Part shown: positions 8,405-16,368 of the stretch, piece after piece | Position numbering within the stretch: position 1 is the first letter of the stretch | Layout of the letters: each line of letters starts with the position of its first letter | Source: an uncultured Bacteroidales bacterium | GTDB taxonomy: Bacteria; Bacteroidota; Bacteroidia; Bacteroidales; F082 | Direction of reading: 5' to 3' | DNA length: 47,991 nucleotides | NCBI GenBank assembly: GCA_947166105.1 | Contig: CAMVCZ010000023.1 | Location: 1 to 47,991 of the forward strand | Position numbers and translations under genes: made by a program | Notes under the pieces: generated by a model | The model's database searches: none | What the model saw: the letters and a program-made list of their open reading frames with translations, nothing else | What the model was told of the DNA's origin: nothing

Positions 8405-9349
8405 TTACTCCGTCGGCAAGGCCTTGAAGCCATTGCCCATAATCTCCGAGCTTTCAATCACGTTGACGAAAGCGTTAGGGTCTAAGAAACGGAGATTGGC
8501 TTTCAGTTTAACCAAGTCGGAGCGGTTGAGGGTGACATATATCATCTTGCGCTCGGCACCTTGGTAGAGGCCGCTGCCCGTGAACACCGTGCCGCTTCGG
8601 TCGAGATCCTTGAGGATGAAGTTGCGCACCTCCTCAATCTTGTCGGTGACCACGAAGGCCGTCTTGTAGCTCTTCACACCCTCCACAACAAGGTCGATGA
8701 CCTTGCCTTCGATGTAAATCAGAAGGATGGAATAGATGGGCAGGCGGATGTCCTCGAAAGCAATCAAGGTGGTGAGTGAAATGAGGCTGTCCACAACCAT
8801 CACGAGGGTGCCAAGGCTGATTTTCGTGTATTTGTGGATGATCATGGAGATGATGTCGGAGCCGCCCGAAGTGGCACCAGCGCGGAAAATGACACCGATG
8901 GCCACGCCATAGATGAGGCCTGAAACGATGGTGTTCAGAACCATGTCGGGCATGAACCAACTCTGCGAGCCGTCCTTGGCGATGTAATAAAGTGCCGATT
9001 GGGTGTCGGCAACCACGCTACCGCCGTGAATCACAGGCGCATAGCCCCATGTGCTTTCAAGGATATAAGTGAACACAGGTATCAGAATCACCGAGATAAT
9101 CGTCTTGATGCCGAACTTGGGACCAAGGATGATGGTGCCGATGATGAGCAGCGGAATGTCCATGGCAATACCCGAAACAGAGATTTTCCATCCCCAAAGG
9201 GCATTGAACACGTTGGCCAAACCATAGACACCGCCGGGCGCAAGGTGGTAAGGATTCACGAACATCACATCGCCGATGGCGAACAAGGCAGAGCCTAAAA
9301 CCAAATAGGCATACGCCAGAATTTGTTGTTTCAATTTCTCGTTTTGCAT
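8405..9349 (-). CDS. YitT-family membrane protein (DUF161/DUF2179)
   Basis: A 314-residue integral membrane protein. Five to six hydrophobic segments fill residues 10-230 (for example LAYAYLVLGSALFAIGDVM, PLLIIGTIILG and GVAIGVIFRAGATSGGSDII, the last being a family hallmark). A cytoplasmic DUF2179 domain covers about 235-310 (RSGTVFTGSGLYQGAERKMIYV). YitT proteins are presumed transporters or permeases of unknown substrate. The start has an A-rich leader and a -7-like TACCTTTG about 60 bp upstream. The gene is transcribed away from the tRNA-Arg/two-component locus and is monocistronic. Confidence 0.92.
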   Translation of the reverse strand: MQNEKLKQQILAYAYLVLGSALFAIGDVMFVNPYHLAPGGVYGLANVFNALWGWKISVSGIAMDIPLLIIGTIILGPKFGIKTIISVILIPVFTYILESTWGYAPVIHGGSVVADTQSALYYIAKDGSQSWFMPDMVLNTIVSGLIYGVAIGVIFRAGATSGGSDIISMIIHKYTKISLGTLVMVVDSLISLTTLIAFEDIRLPIYSILLIYIEGKVIDLVVEGVKSYKTAFVVTDKIEEVRNFILKDLDRSGTVFTGSGLYQGAERKMIYVTLNRSDLVKLKANLRFLDPNAFVNVIESSEIMGNGFKALPTE

Positions 9350-9407
9350 AACTTAAATAGTTAAAAACCAATAATTTAAAATTATTTTACCTCATTTTAA
9401 AGCGGCA

Positions 9408-9441
9408 AAGGTACGAAATTTCCAAAAACTTACTACCTTTG
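9408..9441. promoter_or_regulatory. face-to-face -7 boxes between YitT and tRNA-Arg
   Basis: TACCTTTG lies on the plus strand at 9434-9441 (about 14 bp before the tRNA) and its mirror CAAAGGTA at about 9408-9415 serves the leftward YitT gene. No clear -33 TTTG is seen for either. Confidence 0.5.
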
Positions 9442-9454
9442 CGCCCTGAAAAGA

Positions 9455-9529
9455 GGACCCGTAGTTTAATGGATAGAATAAAGGATTCCGGTTCCTTCGA
9501 TCAGGGTTCGATTCCCTGCGGGTTCACCA
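9455..9529 (+). tRNA. tRNA-Arg (anticodon CCG)
   Basis: A complete cloverleaf: acceptor GGACCCG pairs with CGGGTTC (one G-U); D-stem GTTT/GAAT; anticodon stem AAGGA/TCCTT with loop TTCCGGT, giving anticodon CCG; T-arm CAGGG-TTCGATT-CCCTG; encoded CCA end. It reads the rare CGG codon. The response-regulator gene begins 19 bp after the CCA. Confidence 0.95.
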
Positions 9530-9548
9530 CACGAAGAATCATGTGGCC

Positions 9549-10226
9549 ATGAAAATCCTTATCATTGAGGACGATAGAAGTTTGAGAGAACTGATGCAAA
9601 AGGCTTTGGCGGACGACAACCACATCATCGAAACCGCCGCCAACGCCAAAACCGCCATGATGAAAGCCGAAATCTACGACTACGACTGCATCCTCTTGGA
9701 CATCATGCTTCCCGACGGCAACGGGCTTGACGTGTTGCGCCAACTGAAAGCCTCACGCAAGCAGGCTGGTGTCATCATCATTTCGGCCAAAGATTCACTT
9801 GAAGACAAGGTGACAGGACTCGACCTCGGAGCCGACGACTACCTCACCAAACCCTTCCACATCGCCGAACTTTCGGCCCGCGTGAAAAGCGTGTTCAGGC
9901 GGAAACAACAGCACGGCGAGCATTTCATCGAATATGGAAACGTGAAGATCATGCCCGAAACGCGGCAAGTCCTCATCGACGGTAAGCCTCTCGAACTGCT
10001 GAAAAAAGAGTTTGACATCCTTCATTTCTTCTTGACGCGCCCCGACCGCGCCGTCAGCAAAGGCACTCTGGCCGAAGCCGTTTGGGGCGACTACATCGAC
10101 CAAGCCGACAACTACGATTTCATCTACGCCCAGATGAAAAACTTGCGCAAACGCCTCACTGAAGCGCAAGCCGACATCGAAATCAAGACCGTGCATGGCT
10201 ACGGCTACAAATTGGAGCGGCAATGA
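9549..10226 (+). CDS. OmpR-family response regulator
   Basis: A 225-residue protein starting at MKILIIEDD; an in-frame GTG two codons upstream is less likely. The receiver domain covers 1-118 with the acidic pocket E7-D8-D9, phosphoacceptor D51 in CILLDIMLP and K81 in ISAKDS. A winged-helix DNA-binding domain follows (about 125-222, ending KTVHGYGYKLERQ). The stop overlaps the start of the histidine kinase gene (10223), so the pair is translationally coupled. The start lies 19 bp after the tRNA, with no room for a separate promoter. It probably controls the downstream PepSY-like genes. Confidence 0.95.
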   Translation: MKILIIEDDRSLRELMQKALADDNHIIETAANAKTAMMKAEIYDYDCILLDIMLPDGNGLDVLRQLKASRKQAGVIIISAKDSLEDKVTGLDLGADDYLTKPFHIAELSARVKSVFRRKQQHGEHFIEYGNVKIMPETRQVLIDGKPLELLKKEFDILHFFLTRPDRAVSKGTLAEAVWGDYIDQADNYDFIYAQMKNLRKRLTEAQADIEIKTVHGYGYKLERQ

Positions 10227-11500
10227 AACTCTCGCGCCGCATCATAGTGTCTGTTTCCATTGCATTGGTAGCGCTGTTTGCGCTTTGGGCCATCGTGTTC
10301 ACACGAACCACCAAACGCCAGATTTACAGCCACATCGACCTCATCCTAACCCAACAATCCGACAAAATCATCAGTCGCTTTTTGGACAACGACAGTATTC
10401 CCAACTCCCTTTCGGGCATGTCGGGAACGATGGAGTTTTTCATCGAGAAAGTGTCGCCCGAATACGCAAAAAACCATCAAACACCAGCGTTCCAGACCGA
10501 TGAGGAATTCATCGACGACATTCAGGAAGACGAAATCGTCAGGGAAATGACGCGAGTTTTCAAAAAGCAAGGCATCGACTACGAACTGACGTTGACCACA
10601 CATGTCTTCGCTTGGAACGACACCTTAGACTTCGCCATTTTCAGTATCCTCACCCTCGCCGTCGCGCTCCTCGTCGCCATCATTCTCATCGTCAGTTTCA
10701 TCGTCATTCGCAACATGCGCCCGCTCTATCGGCTCACCGACTGGCTCCGCAGCAGAAAATCCATCGAAGAAATCCCCAAGCCCGACAGCCGAATCAAAGT
10801 ACAGGAATTCAAGGAGATAGAAACCGCAGTTTTGGAAGCCTCCGAAAGGTCGAAACAGGTTTTTGAGGAGCAAAAACGCTTCATCGGGAACGCTTCGCAT
10901 GAAATCCAGACCCCAATCGCCATTTGCCGGAACCGACTTGAACTTTTGGTGGACGAAACCCAACTTGACGAACACCAACTCACCGAAATCGAAAAGACCT
11001 TGGACACTTTGGGCTACATTTCGAGGCTCAACAAATCCTTACTATTCCTTTCGAAAATCGACAACCACCAATTCAAGGAAGAAGCCGAAATCGAAATCAA
11101 CCAAGTTGTGAATCAAGCACTTGAAAACCTTAGTGAGATTTTCGAGAGCATGAAAGTTGGCATTTCAGTAGCCGAAAAGCAACGCATCACGGCCAAAATG
11201 GACCCGACTTTGGCCTCCTCCTTGGTGACCAATCTGCTGAAAAACGCCTTCATCCACAACCTGCAAGGCGGAAGCATCACCATCACACTGAGCGACAACA
11301 CATTAATCATTGGAAACACAGGCAAAAACGAGGTCTTGGATCCCGAAACCGTTTTCAAAACCTTCTACAGAAAAGGCGAAAACAGCAATTCGACCGGCCT
11401 TGGATTGGCCATCGCCAAAGCCATTTGCACAGAATATGGTTTTGAAATCCGTTACCAATTCATTGAGAATCAGCATACTTTCTCGATAAAATTCAAATAA
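10223..11500 (+). CDS. sensor histidine kinase
   Basis: A 425-residue membrane kinase. Transmembrane segments lie at about 7-27 and 136-164, enclosing a sensor region of roughly 105 residues outside the cytoplasm. The HisKA motif is IGNASHEIQTP with H226; the N box is LVTNLLKNAFIHN (334-346), the G1 box is degenerate (IGNTG, 363-367, instead of DNG) and the G2 box is TGLGLAI (391-397). A short HAMP-like linker joins the membrane to HisKA. It overlaps the response regulator by 4 bp. The first PepSY-like gene begins 73 bp later, suggesting that envelope stress or an ion signal feeds into that cluster. Confidence 0.95.
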   Translation: MKLSRRIIVSVSIALVALFALWAIVFTRTTKRQIYSHIDLILTQQSDKIISRFLDNDSIPNSLSGMSGTMEFFIEKVSPEYAKNHQTPAFQTDEEFIDDIQEDEIVREMTRVFKKQGIDYELTLTTHVFAWNDTLDFAIFSILTLAVALLVAIILIVSFIVIRNMRPLYRLTDWLRSRKSIEEIPKPDSRIKVQEFKEIETAVLEASERSKQVFEEQKRFIGNASHEIQTPIAICRNRLELLVDETQLDEHQLTEIEKTLDTLGYISRLNKSLLFLSKIDNHQFKEEAEIEINQVVNQALENLSEIFESMKVGISVAEKQRITAKMDPTLASSLVTNLLKNAFIHNLQGGSITITLSDNTLIIGNTGKNEVLDPETVFKTFYRKGENSNSTGLGLAIAKAICTEYGFEIRYQFIENQHTFSIKFK

Positions 11501-11573
11501 TCGGAAAAAAGTCGTCCATTTCAGAATTATTTCAGATTCGGTTTGGAATTTTGCAGCCGAAACAACTGAAATA

Positions 11574-12014
11574 ATGAAAAAAGCATTGCTCATACTCGCC
11601 ACCTTATTAATAAACGCCTTCGCCCTCCACGCCGAAGACGCGCATCGCATCATTACCTTCGAGGAACTTCCCATCAAGGCGCAAGAGTTTGTAACCACTT
11701 ATTTCTCAAGCCAAACCATCCGTTTTGTCAGGATGGAAGTTGAGGTGACCAAGACCGAATACACCGTGCGTTTCGATAACGGAATGGAAATCGAGTTCAA
11801 CAGCAACGGCGATTGGGAAGAGGTGGAAAGCCATTCGGAGTGCCTGCCTTCAGGGTTCCTTGACGAAATGATACTCAACTTCCTGAACAAGAACCATCCC
11901 AACTTTTGCCTGAACGAAATAGCGAGAGACCGACACAAGATTGAAGTGGAATTGGCAACTGGACTGGAAATCGTTTTCAACAAATCGGGAGAGTTCCTTC
12001 GTTATGACGACTAA
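11574..12014 (+). CDS. secreted PepSY-like protein, single domain
   Basis: A 146-residue protein with a Sec signal peptide (MKKALLILATLLINAFALHA, cleavage near 20). The mature part has the strand-helix pattern of the PepSY-like (BLIP-like) family: an IKAQEFVTTYF opening helix, a YTVRFDNGMEIEFNSNGDWEEV hairpin and a second half-repeat ending ATGLEIVFNKSGEFLRYDD. The family is common in Bacteroidales and is often encoded next to two-component systems; inhibitory or sensory binding is suspected but unproven. It is the first of three related genes after the kinase. Confidence 0.85.
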   Translation: MKKALLILATLLINAFALHAEDAHRIITFEELPIKAQEFVTTYFSSQTIRFVRMEVEVTKTEYTVRFDNGMEIEFNSNGDWEEVESHSECLPSGFLDEMILNFLNKNHPNFCLNEIARDRHKIEVELATGLEIVFNKSGEFLRYDD

Positions 12015-12052
12015 TCAATTATATAATTTACAAACCCTTAAACTTTAAGAAA

Positions 12053-13687
12053 ATGAAAAAGTTATCATTCATTCTCATCGTGGCGATGGCCTTGATTGGA
12101 ACGGCCTGCACCAAATCAGAAGCCACATCGACCGAAGCAGCAACCAGAGCTGCAAGCAACCAAAACAAGTTTGAAATCGCTAAAGTCATAAACGAAAGCG
12201 ACATTGACCCAGCGATTATGGAATTCGTCATGACGCATTTCCCTCAAACTGGTATCTTCCACTGCTATCAGACGCAGCACTACTACAAGGTAAAACTTGA
12301 CGACCGCACCCATTTGGAATTCACGCACTCGTTTGAGTGGGTGAAAGTGGACTGCGAACATTCGACCATCTACACCAGCGTACCCACAAGCATTGTGCCT
12401 GAGCAAATCACCTCTTATGTGACCGCTAACTTCCCTGGCAAGGCCATCGAGGAAATCGAGAAAAAGAGCTTTGGCTGGGAAATCGAGATGAAGAACGGAC
12501 CTGAAATCAAGTTTGACACCAACTTCAATGTCATCAACGGCGGCGGAAACGGGGGAGGCAACAACTCCAACTTCCCTGAAATCAACACTTTCGTCAGCAC
12601 TTATTTCCCTCAAGTGAGCATCCAAAGAGTCGAACTTGACGGCAACGAAATCGATGTGAAACTGACCGACGGAACCGACATCGACTTCTATCTCAACTTC
12701 ATTTGGCAATCCATTGACTGCGAACATGCTACGGTTTACGGCAGTGTTCCGAGTGAGCTTGTTCCCGAGCAAATCACTGACTATGTGACCGCTAACTTCC
12801 CCAACAACCACATCGACCAAATCGAGAAGAAAAACAACGGCAATTGGGAAATCGAATTGAACAACGACTATGAAATCGTGTTTGACGCCAACTTCAACGT
12901 CATCGGTGGCGGAGGAAACGGCGGTGGAGGAAACAGTGGTGGCAATACCTCCAACTATCCGGAAATCAACACTTTCGTTGACACTTATTTCCCACAAACC
13001 AGCATCCTCAAAGTGGAACGCGACGGCAATAAGTATGAAGTCGAACTTACCGACAACACTGACATCAATTTCAATTTGAGTTTTGAATGGACGAAAATCG
13101 ACTGCGACGAGTCCAATGTTTACGGTAGCGTCCCGACCGAACTTGTTCCTGTGCAAATCACTGACTATGTGACTGCTAACTTCCCCAACAACCACATCGA
13201 CCAAATCGAGAAAAAATACTATGGTTGGGATGTTGAACTCAACAACGACCACGAAATCAAGTTTGACTCCAACTTCAACGTCATCAGTGGCGGTGGCAAT
13301 GGTGGAGGCGGCAATGGCGGCGGAAACAACTCCAACTACCCTGAAATCAACACCTTCGTTGACACTTATTTCCCACAAGTCAGCATCCGCAAAGTGGAAC
13401 GCGACGGCAACAAATATGAGGTAGAACTTACCGACAACACCGACATTGATTTCAATTTGAGTTTTGAATGGAAGAAAATCGACTGCGACGACTCCAATGT
13501 TTACGGCAGCGTCCCGACCGAACTTGTTCCCGTGCAAATCACTGACTATGTGACCGCTAACTTCCCTGGCAAGCACATTGACAGCATCGAGAAGAAATAC
13601 AACGGCTGGGAAATCGAACTGAGCAACGGCCTTGAAATCACCTTCGACTCCAACTTCAATGTAACTGGTTTCGACGACAAGAAATAA
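12053..13687 (+). CDS. lipoprotein with four tandem PepSY-like domains
   Basis: A 544-residue predicted lipoprotein (lipobox LIGTAC at 14-19). It contains four tandem units of about 125-130 residues, starting near residues 43, 173, 301 and 428. Units 2-4 share PEINTFV, TYFPQ, VPTELVPVQITDYVTANFP and WEIEL motifs. Units are joined by Gly/Asn linkers such as GGGNGGGN. The DNA period between equivalent points is 384 then 381 bp, and units 3 and 4 are nearly identical, indicating recent duplication. Each unit pairs a helix with an acidic beta-hairpin, as in the single-domain paralogues on either side. It is probably anchored in the outer or inner membrane as an array of binding modules; the ligand is unknown. 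Confidence 0.88.
   Translation: MKKLSFILIVAMALIGTACTKSEATSTEAATRAASNQNKFEIAKVINESDIDPAIMEFVMTHFPQTGIFHCYQTQHYYKVKLDDRTHLEFTHSFEWVKVDCEHSTIYTSVPTSIVPEQITSYVTANFPGKAIEEIEKKSFGWEIEMKNGPEIKFDTNFNVINGGGNGGGNNSNFPEINTFVSTYFPQVSIQRVELDGNEIDVKLTDGTDIDFYLNFIWQSIDCEHATVYGSVPSELVPEQITDYVTANFPNNHIDQIEKKNNGNWEIELNNDYEIVFDANFNVIGGGGNGGGGNSGGNTSNYPEINTFVDTYFPQTSILKVERDGNKYEVELTDNTDINFNLSFEWTKIDCDESNVYGSVPTELVPVQITDYVTANFPNNHIDQIEKKYYGWDVELNNDHEIKFDSNFNVISGGGNGGGGNGGGNNSNYPEINTFVDTYFPQVSIRKVERDGNKYEVELTDNTDIDFNLSFEWKKIDCDDSNVYGSVPTELVPVQITDYVTANFPGKHIDSIEKKYNGWEIELSNGLEITFDSNFNVTGFDDKK
12563..13680 (+). repeat. three intragenic repeat units of about 383 bp
   Basis: Equivalent codons of units 2, 3 and 4 (ATC of PEIN) lie at 12581, 12965 and 13346. 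The first unit (about 12170-12560) is more diverged. Glycine-codon-rich linkers separate the units. Confidence 0.85.
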
Positions 13688-13693
13688 ACAGCC

Positions 13694-14137
13694 ATGAAAA
13701 AAAGCATCATCATAGCAGCACTTTTCATCGGGTTTGCACTCTACACCACCTCGTGCAGCAAGGAAGCCACCGCACAAACCCAAATTAGCATCAACAACTT
13801 TGTTGCCACTTATTTCCCCAACGAGGAGGTGATTGCGACAATCAGGGACGGTTTCGACTACGATGTGACCCTCAGCGACTACACCCAAATCGAATTCGAT
13901 GGCAACATCGTGGGTAAAAAACTTGAATGGGACGAAGTAAACTGCAAGCACTCAACAGTTTATACTGCCGTGCCAGCCGCATTGATACCGACTGAAATCG
14001 CCGACCATGTGAGCCGGCTTCATTCGGAACAAAGAATCGTGAAAATCGCGAAAGACTTCCGAGGCTGGGAAATTGAATTGAGCAACGGCATTGAAATCGA
14101 ATTTGACAGCAAATTCCGCATCAGAGAAATAGACTAA
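13694..14137 (+). CDS. PepSY-like lipoprotein, single domain
   Basis: A 147-residue predicted lipoprotein (lipobox YTTSC near residues 17-21), beginning 7 bp after the four-domain gene and so in its operon. The body holds one PepSY-like unit: INNFVATYFPNEEVI, a FDYDVTLSDYTQIEFDG hairpin, LEWDEVNCKHSTVYTAVPAALIP (the same signature as the tandem units) and a WEIELSNGIEIEFDSKFRI ending. It is a clear paralogue of the units upstream. A strong terminator follows. Confidence 0.87.
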   Translation: MKKSIIIAALFIGFALYTTSCSKEATAQTQISINNFVATYFPNEEVIATIRDGFDYDVTLSDYTQIEFDGNIVGKKLEWDEVNCKHSTVYTAVPAALIPTEIADHVSRLHSEQRIVKIAKDFRGWEIELSNGIEIEFDSKFRIREID

Positions 14138-14162
14138 ATTTCCTTGGTTCACAGCATCAGCA

Positions 14163-14199
14163 AACGCGGTCTGGAGAAATCCGGGCCGCGTTACTTTTT
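14163..14199 (+). terminator. terminator of the PepSY-like operon
   Basis: AACGCGG (14163-14169) pairs with CCGCGTT (14186-14192), with further imperfect pairing inside, followed by a short T-run. It separates the operon from the converging DUF2027 gene. Confidence 0.8.
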
Positions 14200-14211
14200 C
14201 AAAGACAGGAT

Positions 14212-15303
14212 TTAATGTGCTTTCTCCGTGATAATCACATCAATAGCCCCGACACCGAACTTGGCAATGCTGGCCATGCGGTTTTCGGTGTTCTTGTAGT
14301 CCTTCAATGCCTCGATGATGGCGTTTTTCAGCACGCCGTTGCCCACTCCGTGAATGAAAGTCACCTTGTTGTATTCGGCGGCAATCGCGCTGTCGAGCAT
14401 CTTCTTGAAATAGTCTGTCTGTATCTTGAACATGTCGTGGCTTGAAAGGCCCAAAATGTTGTCGACCAACTCGCCGATGTGCAAGTCGACGACGGCCTCG
14501 CCCGGAGCGGTCTTGTGTTTGTCGATGGGGGCTTCGGGCTTCACCAAAGTCTTGGCAGGAGCCTGAGCGCCAACACCTTCCTTTAGGATTTTAGTGAAAT
14601 CACTATCGCCGTGCTTTAGGGCGATGAGTTCGGAAAGGCAAATCATCACCGACTTCTCACCCAAGATGCCCGAAGGCAGATAACTACCTTCTTTCATAAA
14701 ACGACCTACGCGCAATGAGAAAGGTGCGTTCAGCGGAAGCAGCACACAATCAGAAGTTTCCGTAGTCAAAATGGCCTGCACCACGCCGTTGAGCCAATAT
14801 TCGAGGTCGTCGCGCGAGATGGTCTCGATGACGATTTTCTCGTACTTGTCGACCTGCCCGAAGTCCACATTCGCGAACTTGTCCTCCTCCTTGATGGTGA
14901 AGGTATAGAGCATCTCGTAAGGCGTGTGATTGACCAAGACCACATCAAGCGGGCCTGTCAAAAGCCATTGTTGCTCGTGCGGCACAAAAGCCATATAAAC
15001 GCCTTCTTTCTCAGCCTCTTTCGCAAAGCGGCGCAAGCCACCTTTTCGGGCTGCATCGGCCTCTTGCTGTTTCAGAAGTTCCTGACCTTGAACCTCTTTC
15101 TGTACCTTGTCTACCGTCTGTTGTTGCTTGCTCGGGGCGGGCATGGAGCGGTAGTCGAGCACCAAATCCGTTATCAAAGTGGGGATTTCGAAGCCGCCTT
15201 CGATTTCCACCATCACCATTCTTGAGTCTATGATTTTCGTGACCTTTCCCCCACCCACGGTGCTGAGGAAATTCACTTTGTCGCCTATTTTGAATTCTGC
15301 CAT
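14212..15303 (-). CDS. DUF2027 protein with Smr domain
   Basis: A 363-residue cytoplasmic protein starting at MAEFKIGDKV (15303); a longer reading frame to 15375 would overlap the divergent gene's promoter. The N-terminal 60 residues form a small beta-barrel (VNFLSTVGGGKVTKI). The central DUF2027 region follows. The C-terminal Smr domain (about 285-360) has VDLHIGEL and FIHGVGNGVLKNAI, the HGxGxGxL nucleic-acid nuclease motif. Smr domains cleave or nick nucleic acids and are linked to ribosome-collision or recombination functions. In Bacteroidales this DUF2027-Smr combination is conserved; its exact role is unknown. Confidence 0.9.
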   Translation of the reverse strand: MAEFKIGDKVNFLSTVGGGKVTKIIDSRMVMVEIEGGFEIPTLITDLVLDYRSMPAPSKQQQTVDKVQKEVQGQELLKQQEADAARKGGLRRFAKEAEKEGVYMAFVPHEQQWLLTGPLDVVLVNHTPYEMLYTFTIKEEDKFANVDFGQVDKYEKIVIETISRDDLEYWLNGVVQAILTTETSDCVLLPLNAPFSLRVGRFMKEGSYLPSGILGEKSVMICLSELIALKHGDSDFTKILKEGVGAQAPAKTLVKPEAPIDKHKTAPGEAVVDLHIGELVDNILGLSSHDMFKIQTDYFKKMLDSAIAAEYNKVTFIHGVGNGVLKNAIIEALKDYKNTENRMASIAKFGVGAIDVIITEKAH

Positions 15304-15378
15304 TGTTTTTCCAATTAGGGCAGCAAAAATACGCAATTTTGGAAGAATTTTTGTATCTTCGCCGCTGAATTTCAAAAG

Positions 15379-16320
15379 ATGATGAAACTGAAACCCCTTG
15401 TCTTAGTGCTCGCCTTGTTGGCGGTGGCTTGTACAAAGCCCAAAGAAAAGGCTGCAATCAACTTGAATCTTGGCTATGAAGTCAATGGGAAGTCGTTGGT
15501 TACTGACACGTTATGCTACGAAAATGAAGCAGGAAACCAGTTCCTCTTCACCGAGATACAATGGTTTCTCTCCAACATTGAGCTGAAAAGCGAGGCAGGC
15601 GATTGGATTATGCTCCATCAGCAAGGTCTTGCCGACACTTTGGACATCAGCCGAGTCTATTACATCGACACCGATATTCCGGAATCACAAACATTACATT
15701 TCAGTCCTGTAAAGCCAGACCACTACACCGCCATCCGTTTCATCTTTGGATTAGACGAATCCGACAACCGAACCGGCCTCTTCACAGACCCGCCCGAGTC
15801 GGAGATGTTTTGGCCCGATTTGCTTGGAGGTGGCTACCATTACATGAAACTGAACGGCAAGTATTTGGACGCGGAAAGCCGGCTCACGCCTTTGGCTATC
15901 CATCTCGGCATTGGGCAAAACGAAGACCACAGCCAGTTTTACCAAAACTACTTCACCGTGGAACTTCCAATCGATTTCACTATAACGGAAACCTCTAAAA
16001 ACCAAATCGATTTGACGATGGTTATCGACAATTGGTTCCGCAATCCCAACCTTTACGACTTCAACGAATACGGCAGCCACATTATGCAAAACCAAGCCGC
16101 GCAGCAAGCCTTGAAAGAAAACGGGAACGATGTGTTCCGAATCGGAAAACTTACTGATAATGAAAACAATACAAATATGGAAAAAGACAATAGATTTGAA
16201 GAAAAATTCAAGAATGTGATGCAAAAGGCCGCTCCGAAGCCACATTTTTGGACTTGGAAAAGCGTGAAAGAGAGAATGGGAAGTCCCGTAGGGACGACGG
16301 AAAATAGGCAGGTGGTGTAA
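15379..16320 (+). CDS. MbnP-like lipoprotein (copper-binding candidate)
   Basis: A 313-residue predicted lipoprotein (lipobox LAVAC, 14-18). Residues 27-250 fit the MbnP-like family: an INLNLGYEVNG opening strand, FTEIQWFLSNIEL, a central MFWPDLLGGGYHYMKLNG block and VIDNWFRNPN near 215. The methanobactin-locus MbnP binds copper at a site made with a tryptophan oxidised to kynurenine by its MbnH partner, and an MbnH-like gene follows 48 bp downstream. The last ~47 residues (from NMEKDNRFEE) do not resemble the family and end within a duplicated sequence. A second ATG at 15382 is an equally possible start. Confidence 0.8.
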   Translation: MMKLKPLVLVLALLAVACTKPKEKAAINLNLGYEVNGKSLVTDTLCYENEAGNQFLFTEIQWFLSNIELKSEAGDWIMLHQQGLADTLDISRVYYIDTDIPESQTLHFSPVKPDHYTAIRFIFGLDESDNRTGLFTDPPESEMFWPDLLGGGYHYMKLNGKYLDAESRLTPLAIHLGIGQNEDHSQFYQNYFTVELPIDFTITETSKNQIDLTMVIDNWFRNPNLYDFNEYGSHIMQNQAAQQALKENGNDVFRIGKLTDNENNTNMEKDNRFEEKFKNVMQKAAPKPHFWTWKSVKERMGSPVGTTENRQVV

Positions 16321-16352
16321 ACCCCTGCAAAATAGGCGGCGTAAACCCCTGC
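16301..16352 (+). repeat. direct repeat at the 3' end of the MbnP-like gene
   Basis: Two adjacent copies: 16301-16328 and 16329-16352 share AAAATAGGC and GTAAACCCCTGC, the second copy lacking four bases. The stop codon of the MbnP-like gene lies in the first copy, so the C-terminal residues are encoded by repeat sequence. Confidence 0.85.
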
Positions 16353-16368
16353 AAAAAAAATTCAAGCG

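Noticed and set aside
12116..13951. A leftward open frame of 611 codons antisense to the PepSY-like genes
   Set aside because: It has no known domain and mirrors the repeats of the real rightward lipoprotein, which has a signal peptide and family motifs. Codon bias alone keeps it open.
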